Shown: positions 1 to 5,991 of the stretch, one piece after another
Layout of the letters: the number at the start of each line of letters is the position of its first letter
Numbering within the stretch: position 1 is the first letter of the stretch
Assembly (NCBI GenBank): GCA_905214615.1
Contig: CAJMMX010000074.1
Span: forward strand, 1 to 8,715
DNA: 8,715 nt
Origin: an uncultured bacterium
GTDB lineage: Bacteria > Actinomycetota > Coriobacteriia > Coriobacteriales > Coriobacteriaceae
Direction of reading: 5' to 3'
The notes under the pieces: generated by a model
What the model was told of the DNA's origin: nothing
The model's input: only the letters and a program-made list of their open reading frames with translations
Database searches by the model: none
Made by a program: the position numbers and the translations under genes

Positions 1-345
1 ATGGTATATTTCTCAACAATGTATTTCTCAATAAGATCTCCACCAGCAACAAGGCGAACACCAGCAAGGCCCAGTTCTTATACTCCTCCTGCTTCTTGCT
101 GTACTCCTGTACGCTGATCTTGGTCTTCTCCATCTGGTCGATCTCGGAATAGATCTCCTTCAGGCTGGCGTTGTCCGTAGCACGGAAATATTGCCCGCCC
201 GTGGTAGAGGCGATCTGCTTCAACGTAGCCTCGTCGATCTCTACCGGTATATTCTGGTACTGCACGCCGAAAGCGGTCTGGAACGGATACGGCGCCATGC
301 CTTTCGTTCCGACTCCGATCGTATAGACACGCACGCCGAACGTCT
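1..345 (-). other. C-terminal fragment of a Bacteroidales BatA-like VWA-domain protein fused in frame to fruA
   Basis: Read on the minus strand in the same phase as fruA, this stretch encodes KTFGVRVYTIGVGTKG, a typical late beta-strand of a von Willebrand A domain. It continues with IPVEIDEATLKQIASTTGG, an EIYSEIDQMEKTK segment, and a hydrophobic helix NWALLVFALLLVEILL ending in RNTLLRNIP. From memory this matches the C-terminal third of BatA, the membrane-anchored aerotolerance protein of Bacteroides and Parabacteroides. The base just outside the last codon (position 1, read as T) is compatible with a stop immediately beyond the window, as expected if RNIP is the natural terminus. GC is 176 of 340 bases (52%) by hand count, against about 67% in the adjoining fruA, and codons such as ATA, TTA, AGA and GGA appear. 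Neither the VWA metal-binding site nor a start is present, so it is only a remnant. Confidence 0.8.
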
Positions 346-2323
346 TGGCGATCTCGGCGGCGTCGGTGGAACCCTTGACGGTGGCACGGAAGCCCTCGTC
401 CATAAGCGCCTCGGCGACCTTGGACAGGATCTTGAGGTGCGTGGTGCCAGCCTGTGCACCAGGGATGAGCAGAGCGATGGCCACGTTGACGGGAGCGCCG
501 TCCATGGTATCCCAACCGGTCACGCCGGACTCGTCCTTAACGACGATGACGGCAGCCTCGGTAATGGCGTCGGACTTGGCATGCGGGATGGCGAAGCCCT
601 CCATCATGCCCGTGGTGCCCTCGGCCTCGCGGGCCAGGAAGGCGTTCATCACGGCGTCGGCGTCGCTGGCGATACCGGCCTTGACAGCCTGGTTGGAAAC
701 GAAGCTCAGAGCCTCGTCGCGAGAAGCGAAGTCCTCGGCGACAAAGACATTCTCGACCTTCACGAAGTCGGCAGCATCGGCCTTAGGGGCCTCAACGGCA
801 GCAGCCTTGGAAGCCTCAACCGGCTTGGCTACAGGAGCGGCCTTCTGATTCTTCTCGAAGTCGTACTTCTTGAAGGCCACGAACAGGATGCCACCGATCA
901 CAGCGCCGATGAGGATCGCGAGGACCCACAGCGGACCGTTCTCGACAACGGGCAGGACCAGGAAGCCACCGTGAGGCGCCGGATCGTGAACGTTGAACAT
1001 GATGGTCAGGATCGAGGCGATGGAGGAACCGAGCATCATGATGGGCATGACGGGCCAGATGTTCTTGGTCATGAACGGAATGGCGCCCTCGGTGATGTGG
1101 GTGCAACCAAGAATGAGGTTGACGATACCGGCGTCATGATCCTCCTGGCTGAAGTACTTCTTGCCAACGACGACGGCGAAGGTGGTGATCAGCGGCGGAA
1201 CGATGCAGGCGGCGGAGACGGCAGCCATGAAGTTGGTGCCGAAGTTGTAGGTATCGGTGCCAACGCCAGCAGCCAAGGCCTCGGTGAGCATAGCGGTACC
1301 GGTGACGTAAGCAGCCTTGTTGACCGGGCCGCCCATGTCAACGGCGCACATGCAGCCGATGGCAAGGCCCAGGACAATGGCGCCAGAGGCGGACAGACCC
1401 TTGAGGAAGTCCATCATGGCGGTGTTGATGGCAGCCATGGGGCCGGAGATGCCGAGCATGACCAGGCCGACGATGGCGGTCGAGAACAGCGGGTACAGGA
1501 AGATAGCCTTGAGGCCGTCCAGATTCTTGGGCAGCTTGGAGAAGACCTTCTCGAGCAGCAGGATGACATAGCCAGCGAGGAAGCCGCCGACGATGCCGCC
1601 CAGGAAGCCGAAGCCCACGCCGGCGCCGCCGGCGTCGATCATGCCGGTCTCGGCGTTAACGGGCAGGCCCTGGATGGCGATCATACCGGCAACGAAGCCG
1701 GGGACGAGCGCCGGGCGCTTGCCGATGGACTCGGCGATATAGGCGGAAAGCACGGGAACCATGAGGTTCATGGCGATACCGCCGATGATCTTAAGCATAG
1801 CGGCAAAGCTGTTGTAGTCAGACGCCGTCGAATCGAAGGACGTGATGCCCCACAGGAACGAAACGGCGGTCAGGACACCACCGGCGACGACGAAGACCAG
1901 CATGTGGCTGACGCCGTTCATGAGGTGCTTGTAGATGATGTGGCCGATAGATTCCTTCTCCTCGACCTCATCCTCGACATCGGCAGCAGCCGCAACCGAG
2001 TCGTCACCCTTGGCGGCGAGCGCGCGGTCGATCAGCTTACCGGCTGCCTCGACGGACAGGGCCTTGGAAACACCAACGGAAACCATGCGCTTGCCGGCGA
2101 AACGCTCCGCCTGGACATCCTTATCGGCTGCGACGACGACGGCCTTGGCACCGGCGATCTCACTCTTGGTGAGCTCGTTCTCGACACCGACCTGGCCATG
2201 GGTCTCGACCTTAATGGTCAGACCGCGCTCGGCAGCTGCCTTCTCCAGCGCTTCCTTCGCCATGAAGGTGTGCGCGATACCGGTCGGGCAACCGGTGGCG
2301 GCGATGATGTCAAACTTAGCCAT
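2..2323 (-). CDS. fruA: Fructose-family PTS permease EIIBCA, C-terminus replaced by a foreign BatA/VWA tail (partial at window edge)
   Basis: This is a membrane permease that imports and phosphorylates a sugar, probably fructose, with phosphate from HPr. The open frame runs 774 codons from the ATG at 2323 to the window edge with no stop. EIIB occupies about residues 1-105, with the phosphocysteine C12 in ATGCPTGIAHTF. EIIC is about 128-490, with the hallmark HITEGAIPF around E412. An Ala/Lys/Pro-rich linker follows, then EIIA from about 519, with the phosphohistidine H581 in GFAIPHAKSD. A strong AAGGAGGG site (2328-2335) precedes the start. The native EIIA ends within its last helix at about residue 660 (AAEIAKTF), and the rest of the frame is a different protein (see 1-345). 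The B-C-A order differs from the A-B-C order of Bacillus subtilis FruA. The substrate is inferred from the family; a mannose or other fructose-type sugar is possible. No fruK is visible; it may lie beyond the break. Confidence 0.9.
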   Translation of the reverse strand, partial: MAKFDIIAATGCPTGIAHTFMAKEALEKAAAERGLTIKVETHGQVGVENELTKSEIAGAKAVVVAADKDVQAERFAGKRMVSVGVSKALSVEAAGKLIDRALAAKGDDSVAAAADVEDEVEEKESIGHIIYKHLMNGVSHMLVFVVAGGVLTAVSFLWGITSFDSTASDYNSFAAMLKIIGGIAMNLMVPVLSAYIAESIGKRPALVPGFVAGMIAIQGLPVNAETGMIDAGGAGVGFGFLGGIVGGFLAGYVILLLEKVFSKLPKNLDGLKAIFLYPLFSTAIVGLVMLGISGPMAAINTAMMDFLKGLSASGAIVLGLAIGCMCAVDMGGPVNKAAYVTGTAMLTEALAAGVGTDTYNFGTNFMAAVSAACIVPPLITTFAVVVGKKYFSQEDHDAGIVNLILGCTHITEGAIPFMTKNIWPVMPIMMLGSSIASILTIMFNVHDPAPHGGFLVLPVVENGPLWVLAILIGAVIGGILFVAFKKYDFEKNQKAAPVAKPVEASKAAAVEAPKADAADFVKVENVFVAEDFASRDEALSFVSNQAVKAGIASDADAVMNAFLAREAEGTTGMMEGFAIPHAKSDAITEAAVIVVKDESGVTGWDTMDGAPVNVAIALLIPGAQAGTTHLKILSKVAEALMDEGFRATVKGSTDAAEIAKTFGVRVYTIGVGTKGMAPYPFQTAFGVQYQNIPVEIDEATLKQIASTTGGQYFRATDNASLKEIYSEIDQMEKTKISVQEYSKKQEEYKNWALLVFALLLVEILLRNTLLRNIP
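336..361 (-). other. Chimeric junction between fruA (Coriobacteriia-like) and batA (Bacteroidales-like) sequence
   Basis: The shared word at the join encodes AAEIAKTFG. This peptide fits both the last helix of a fructose EIIA domain and the helix before the penultimate strand of a BatA VWA domain, so the two parents could have had nearly identical DNA here. Composition, codon choice and protein family all change across these 26 bases without a frameshift. No inverted repeat, target duplication or insertion-sequence end is visible. The exact crossover base cannot be placed from this sequence alone. Confidence 0.65.
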
Positions 2324-2327
2324 GTGT

Positions 2328-2335
2328 CCCTCCTT
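2328..2335 (-). promoter_or_regulatory. Strong ribosome binding site of fruA
   Basis: On the minus strand the sequence AAGGAGGG lies 4 nt before the ATG at 2323 (AGGAGG with 5 nt spacing). It fixes the start of the permease and places the EIIB phosphocysteine at residue 12, as usual for the family. Confidence 0.85.
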
Positions 2336-2345
2336 TTTAAGTTTT

Positions 2346-2385
2346 GCGCCCGCAGGCGCTCCCCTACACGCGCGTCCTTGCGCGC
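2346..2385 (-). repeat. Two consecutive GC-rich hairpins in the predicted fruA leader
   Basis: Two short perfect stems stand in series upstream of the fruA ribosome binding site. The first is GCGCC/GGCGC (2346-2350 and 2355-2359) with a 4-nt loop. The second is GCGCG/CGCGC (2370-2374 and 2381-2385) with a 6-nt loop. Both would form in a transcript reading into fruA. Neither is followed by a U-run on the fruA strand, so they do not look like simple intrinsic terminators. They might stabilise the leader or simply reflect GC-rich composition. Confidence 0.35.
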
Positions 2386-2448
2386 TTTTCCACAACTGAA
2401 AGATACCAACCTACCGTCCGCGTGAGAAGAGACAAGGAGCAATTCTCC

Positions 2449-2494
2449 GGTGAAAGGTTCTTTCATAACCGTAAACGGTAGGTGAAAGTTTACC
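2449..2494. promoter_or_regulatory. Candidate operator cluster for the RpiR-type regulator
   Basis: Three symmetric or repeated elements crowd the middle of the divergent intergenic region. TGAAAG-gtt-CTTTCA (2451-2465) is a perfect 6-bp inverted repeat. ACCGT-aa-ACGGT (2468-2479) is a perfect 5-bp inverted repeat. GGTGAAAG occurs twice in direct orientation (2449-2456 and 2481-2488), the second copy running into TTTACC so that GGT and ACC mirror each other. GAAA/TTTC half-sites are common in operators of RpiR-family regulators, which supports but does not prove that the product of the adjacent gene binds here. Confidence 0.45.
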
Positions 2495-2514
2495 ATCAAC
2501 ACTTGAAACGGCAA
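2487..2514 (-). promoter_or_regulatory. Possible sigma-70-type promoter for fruA
   Basis: On the minus strand TTGCCG (2509-2514) and TAAACT (2487-2492) are separated by 16 nt. The -10 hexamer falls inside the right-hand GGTGAAAG/TTTACC element, so a bound regulator would block it. This would give a leader of roughly 155 nt carrying the symmetric elements and the two GC-rich hairpins. Both hexamers are imperfect, so this is tentative. Confidence 0.3.
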
Positions 2515-2541
2515 GGTGTATCTTGTAATTGAAAATCCCCC

Positions 2542-2547
2542 TATACT
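2542..2547 (+). promoter_or_regulatory. Putative -10 box for the rpiR-type gene
   Basis: TATACT closely matches the -10 consensus and lies about 49 nt before the chosen ATG at 2596. I find no convincing -35 at 16-18 nt spacing, so an activator or a weak promoter is possible. If this box is used, transcription starts after the upstream ATG at 2548, which would rule that ATG out as the start codon. Confidence 0.4.
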
Positions 2548-2584
2548 ATGACAGTACAAAACGAGTCCGATTATCATGCCAACC

Positions 2585-2589
2585 AGGAG
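2585..2589 (+). promoter_or_regulatory. Ribosome binding site deciding the start of the RpiR-type regulator
   Basis: AGGAG lies 6 nt upstream of the ATG at 2596. The in-frame ATG at 2548 has no such site and directly abuts the TATACT box, so the shorter, 285-residue product is preferred. Confidence 0.8.
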
Positions 2590-2595
2590 CCATCC

Positions 2596-3453
2596 ATGAC
2601 CGATAGTAGCAAGAGCGCACTTTCCCTCATTAGTACCCATCAGGGATACAGCGAATCCGAGCAGCGCATTGTCGACTATATATTGGAGCACCAGTCCGAG
2701 GCGCCACGCCTCACGGCGGCTCAGCTCTCGCGCGCCGCCGCCACGTCCGAGGCGACCGTTTCGCGCTTCTGCCGCAAGCTTGGCTTTGGCAGCTTCCGCA
2801 GCTTTCAGTTTTCGTTGGCGAGGGATTTGGAAAGCCAGCGCAACGAGGGCCTGACTGACGAAGTCTCGCTCGACAATATGGAGCAGAGCCTTAAGAACAT
2901 CCTGGCTGCCAAGGTGAGCGAGCTTAATGCGACCATCGACGGGATCGACCACGATACGTTGGCGGCTGTTGTGCATGCCCTTAAGCATGCAGGGGTTATT
3001 GAGTTTGCGGCTGTGGGAAATACGAACGCGGTCGCGCTCGATGCGACGTTTAAGTTTTCGCAGCTGGGCCTGCGCTGCATGGCGAGCACCATTAGCGAGA
3101 CATCAATCGGCTTTGCGCTCACGTTGCGCCCGGGTGACGTCATCGTGCTCATCTCAAACTCCGGCAAGTCGCGCCGACTGAATCGCATGGCAAAAGCGGC
3201 TCGCGACTGCGGTGCCACCGTAGTCGTCATCAGCAGCGACAGCAAGTCTCCACTCGCGCGCCTGGCAGACTACACTTTTAATACCGTCAACCACGAGGCG
3301 CTGCTGACGACGGGTGACTTTGCGTTCTCCAAGATCAGTGCCACGATGATCATCGAAGTTATCTACAACTTCCTGCTGCCCGAGATTGAAGACGCTCGCG
3401 AACATATCAGCTACTACGAGGAGCTCATCCAGCCGGACAAGGTCGTTGAGTAA
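2596..3453 (+). CDS. RpiR/MurR-family transcriptional regulator (HTH plus SIS domain)
   Basis: This is a 285-residue sugar-phosphate-responsive DNA-binding protein. Residues 1-80 form the RpiR-type N-terminal HTH domain. The segment SEQRIVDYIL at 21-30 and the recognition helix region SEATVSRFCRKLGFGSF at 51-67 are typical. Residues about 120-250 are a SIS (sugar isomerase) fold that senses phosphosugars, with GNTNAVALDA at 141-150 and the phosphosugar loop ISNSGKS at 186-192. Length is normal for the family. It is divergent from the PTS permease, with shared symmetric sites between them, so local control of that permease by the phosphorylated sugar is the likely role. Whether it represses or activates cannot be read from the sequence. 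The start is set at 2596 by an AGGAG site; 2548 would add 16 residues. Confidence 0.9.
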   Translation: MTDSSKSALSLISTHQGYSESEQRIVDYILEHQSEAPRLTAAQLSRAAATSEATVSRFCRKLGFGSFRSFQFSLARDLESQRNEGLTDEVSLDNMEQSLKNILAAKVSELNATIDGIDHDTLAAVVHALKHAGVIEFAAVGNTNAVALDATFKFSQLGLRCMASTISETSIGFALTLRPGDVIVLISNSGKSRRLNRMAKAARDCGATVVVISSDSKSPLARLADYTFNTVNHEALLTTGDFAFSKISATMIIEVIYNFLLPEIEDAREHISYYEELIQPDKVVE

Positions 3454-3461
3454 AACGCGTA

Positions 3462-3494
3462 GTGGGACAAAAATTTCAGTCTATTTTGTCCCAC
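3462..3494. terminator. Bidirectional hairpin terminator between convergent genes
   Basis: An 11-bp perfect inverted repeat, GTGGGACAAAA with TTTTGTCCCAC, flanks an 11-nt loop in the 59-nt gap between the regulator stop (3453) and the recN stop (3513). The stem is symmetric with an A/T-rich inner part. No long T-run follows on either strand, so termination efficiency is uncertain, but the position between converging genes fits a shared terminator. It could also be one copy of a dispersed palindromic element. Confidence 0.7.
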
Positions 3495-3512
3495 CAACAC
3501 CGCTGATACAAC

Positions 3513-5141
3513 TTAGCCTCGAGCTTCTTCGAGCATCTGCTTTGCGTGGGCCAAGCTTGCCTCGGACTGATCGCCGCTGAGCATGCGGGCGATCTCGGCA
3601 GTACGCGCTTCGCCGGTTACCTCGTCCAAATGCGTCTGGGGAACATCGCCCGGCTCCTTGCTGACAACATAATGCTTGTCGGCCATGACGGCGACTTGCG
3701 CCAAGTGGGTTACGACAATCACTTGATGCGTAGCGGCAAGATCGACCAGCACACCAGCAAGAGCACGAGCCGTGGAGCCGCCGACACCGGCATCGACCTC
3801 GTCAAATACCAGTGTATCGACGCCGTCAGCATTACCCAAGACCACCTTGCTCGCGAGCATAACGCGGCTGAGCTCGCCGCCCGACGCAATGCGGCGCAGG
3901 GGTCGCGGCGTCAAGCAGGCACCGCTGCGATACAAAAGCTCGTAGCTCGAAGGACCCGCCGGCGTCCACTCGGCGCGCGGAAGATCACGCGACTCCCAAA
4001 CGAGCTCGGCGCCGCCCATCTCCAGACGAGCCAACTGGCGGCCAACCTCGTGGCAGAAGCGAGGGGCCGCCGTATTGCGAGCGCGCTTAAGCGCCTTGGC
4101 GGCAGCGAACAGCTCGCGCTCGGCGCTCCCGAGTGCCTCACGCGCCTTTTTGATCTGCTCATCGCCATCATCGACCAGGGACAGCAGCTCTTGCGAGCGA
4201 TCGCGCATGGCAAAAACATCGTCCATGGTGGGACCCCACTGACGCAACAGGCCCTTGAGGTCGGAATACCGCTCACGCATGCGAGCGAACTCGCGCGGGT
4301 CGAAGGCGACGCCATCGCGATAGGCACGAAGCTCGTTCGCGCTATCCTCAAGGGAGATGCAGGCATCCGAAAGCGCATCGGCAATGTCGCCCAGTTTGCG
4401 ATCGACGGTAGCCATACGGGAAAGCTCGGCCACGGCGCTGTTCACGGCATCGAGCGCTCCACCTTCGGCGGCAAGCGATGCATGGGCATCGTTAGCTGTG
4501 GCAACCAGTACCTCGGCATGTTCGGAGCGCGGCAGCAGTTCCTCGAGTTCCTCATACTCGCCCGGCTTGGGGTCGACCGCGCCGATGCGCTCGAGGGCAA
4601 AGCGAGCCTCCTCGACACGGCTCCCCTGCGCACGCGAGGCTTCCTCCACACGGCGAAGCTCCTTGGCGGCGTCACGCGAAGCCTTAAAACAGGCGCGATA
4701 CTTCTCGAGCGCCTCATGCGCTGCGCGTCCAGCCCAGGCATCGACCATGGCAACATGATGCGCCGGATCGAGCAAGCGCTGGTGCTCGTGCTGACCGCAA
4801 AGATCCATCATGACGCCGACGCGCTCCGAAAGCTCACGCACGCTGGCGATGCGGCCGTCAATTTTTACGCGACTGCGGCCTTCGGCAGAAAGGCTGCGCT
4901 GCACGGTGAAACCCTCCGAGTCGTGCGGGCCATCGAACAAGCGCGCCTCGACGCTGGCAAGCTCCTCTCCCTCGCGCACCGTCGACGAATCTGCACGCTC
5001 GCCCAATATGAGCTTGAGCGCCGAAAGCAGCGCGGTCTTACCGGCACCGGTCTCGCCGGTCAGGACAGTCAGGCCAGCACTCGGAACCAGCGTCGCCTCA
5101 CGAATGAGTGCAATGTTAGAAACCTGCAGCTCATCGATCAT
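3513..5141 (-). CDS. recN: DNA repair protein RecN
   Basis: RecN is an SMC-like ATPase that acts early at DNA double-strand breaks and supports recombinational repair with RecA. The 542-residue product has the split ATPase head expected of the family. Walker A GETGAGKT is at 29-36 and the RecN-typical GQHEHQRL at 116-123. A helical, charge-rich middle at about 140-360 forms the short coiled coil. Then come the ABC signature IASGGELSRVMLA (418-430), Walker B TLVFDEVDAGVGG (443-455) and the switch histidine in VVTHLAQVA (H479). Length is slightly below the usual 550-570. The start overlaps the end of nadK by 11 nt, and GGAG lies 6 nt upstream inside nadK, so translation is probably coupled. It is the last gene of the minus-strand cluster and ends just before the hairpin at 3462-3494. 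Confidence 0.97.
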   Translation of the reverse strand: MIDELQVSNIALIREATLVPSAGLTVLTGETGAGKTALLSALKLILGERADSSTVREGEELASVEARLFDGPHDSEGFTVQRSLSAEGRSRVKIDGRIASVRELSERVGVMMDLCGQHEHQRLLDPAHHVAMVDAWAGRAAHEALEKYRACFKASRDAAKELRRVEEASRAQGSRVEEARFALERIGAVDPKPGEYEELEELLPRSEHAEVLVATANDAHASLAAEGGALDAVNSAVAELSRMATVDRKLGDIADALSDACISLEDSANELRAYRDGVAFDPREFARMRERYSDLKGLLRQWGPTMDDVFAMRDRSQELLSLVDDGDEQIKKAREALGSAERELFAAAKALKRARNTAAPRFCHEVGRQLARLEMGGAELVWESRDLPRAEWTPAGPSSYELLYRSGACLTPRPLRRIASGGELSRVMLASKVVLGNADGVDTLVFDEVDAGVGGSTARALAGVLVDLAATHQVIVVTHLAQVAVMADKHYVVSKEPGDVPQTHLDEVTGEARTAEIARMLSGDQSEASLAHAKQMLEEARG

Positions 5142-5991
5142 GACGCACTCCGTAGAACACGCGGCTCACCGAGTTATAGAAGCTCTCGGGGCCGTAATCC
5201 AGCAGCAACACATCGCCGGGACCGCGACGCACCGCCACGCTCTCGACCGTGCCATCGCAGGTAATAAACTGTCCGTCGATGGCAATCGCCGGCACGCTCG
5301 GACGATCATCGGACATAAAGATCTCGACGACATCACTCGGCGAGGTCAAAAAAGCGCGAGCCTGAATGGTATGCGGAGCGATGGGCACACAGACCATACC
5401 CGTGTAATCGGGGCTGACGATGGGGCCGCCGGCGGAAAGCGCATAGCCGGTAGAGCCAGTCGCCGTCGACACGACGACACCGTCACCGCGCAGGCGATCG
5501 ATATGATGGCCGGAAACCGTGATGTCAAATTCGACCATATCGGAAAGAGGTCCGCGCGTAAGTGCCATATCGTTGAGGGCAAACGTGCGCACGACATCCT
5601 TCGTGCCATCTTCGCGCACCGAAACGATATCGGCGGCGATGGTGGCGCGGCGGCTCACGTGGAGCTCGCCGGACAGGGCATCGCTCACAACCTGCAAAAT
5701 GTCGCGCTCCTCGGGGCTCGCGGCCGTTAAAAAGCCCAGGTGACCATAGGAAAGACCAAGGATAGGAATCTCGCGATGGTTGAGGATGCGGGCAGCGCGC
5801 AGCAACGTACCGTCGCCGCCGAGCGTAATGACCAGATCTGAGCCATCAATATCAGGCGCGCTTTGAATCTTCGATCGCTGGTCGGCAGCCCATGCGACCT
5901 CGTAGCCCTGGCGCGAAAGCCAAAGCTCGAGCATCAGGCCGCTCTCGACCGCCTCTTGCTTGTAGTAATTGGGAACCAGAAAGACCTTCAT
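5131..5991 (-). CDS. nadK: NAD kinase (ATP/polyphosphate-NAD kinase)
   Basis: NAD kinase phosphorylates NAD to NADP in the cytoplasm and so sets the NADPH pool. The 286-residue product shows the family marks: the nucleotide-binding GGDGTLLRAAR at 58-68, a LGFLTA stretch at 85-90, ALND at 138-141 (usually ALNE), and the long conserved GDGVVVSTATGSTGYALSAG block at 169-188 that binds NAD and closes the active site. The segment LGLSYGHLGF at 78-87 replaces the more common GxNxGxLGF, putting serine where asparagine is usual. The ATG shares the sequence ATGA with the stop of tlyA (4-nt overlap), indicating coupled translation. The tlyA-nadK-recN order is widely conserved in Actinobacteria, including Mycobacterium tuberculosis, and in Firmicutes. 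Confidence 0.95.
   Translation of the reverse strand: MKVFLVPNYYKQEAVESGLMLELWLSRQGYEVAWAADQRSKIQSAPDIDGSDLVITLGGDGTLLRAARILNHREIPILGLSYGHLGFLTAASPEERDILQVVSDALSGELHVSRRATIAADIVSVREDGTKDVVRTFALNDMALTRGPLSDMVEFDITVSGHHIDRLRGDGVVVSTATGSTGYALSAGGPIVSPDYTGMVCVPIAPHTIQARAFLTSPSDVVEIFMSDDRPSVPAIAIDGQFITCDGTVESVAVRRGPGDVLLLDYGPESFYNSVSRVFYGVRHDR

Noticed and set aside
1..2323. A novel fusion of a PTS permease with a VWA membrane domain as a real sensor-transporter
   Set aside because: Both domains are truncated at the join, the base composition and codon use belong to different lineages, and a short shared sequence explains the join; read evidence would be needed before believing it.
191..2425. A 744-codon open frame on the plus strand opposite fruA
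   Set aside because: Its product is rich in G, D, H, E and R with no recognisable motif, it lacks a ribosome site, and it runs antisense to a clear PTS permease. GC-rich codons with G/C in third position leave the complementary frame free of stops.
2548..2595. Upstream ATG (2548) giving a 301-residue RpiR-type protein
   Set aside because: It sits immediately after the TATACT box, has no ribosome site, and adds residues not typical of the family; the ATG at 2596 has AGGAG at 6 nt.
2218..2988. A 256-codon minus-strand open frame spanning the fruA start, the intergenic region and the start of the regulator
   Set aside because: It crosses two well-supported genes and the promoter region, and shows no family resemblance.
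3462..3494. A CRISPR-type or insertion-sequence terminal repeat
   Set aside because: It is a single palindrome with no repeat array, no transposase and no second copy in the window.
3546..5264. A 572-codon open frame on the plus strand opposite recN and the end of nadK
   Set aside because: Low-quality composition, no family motif and no start signal; the opposite strand carries complete RecN motifs in order.
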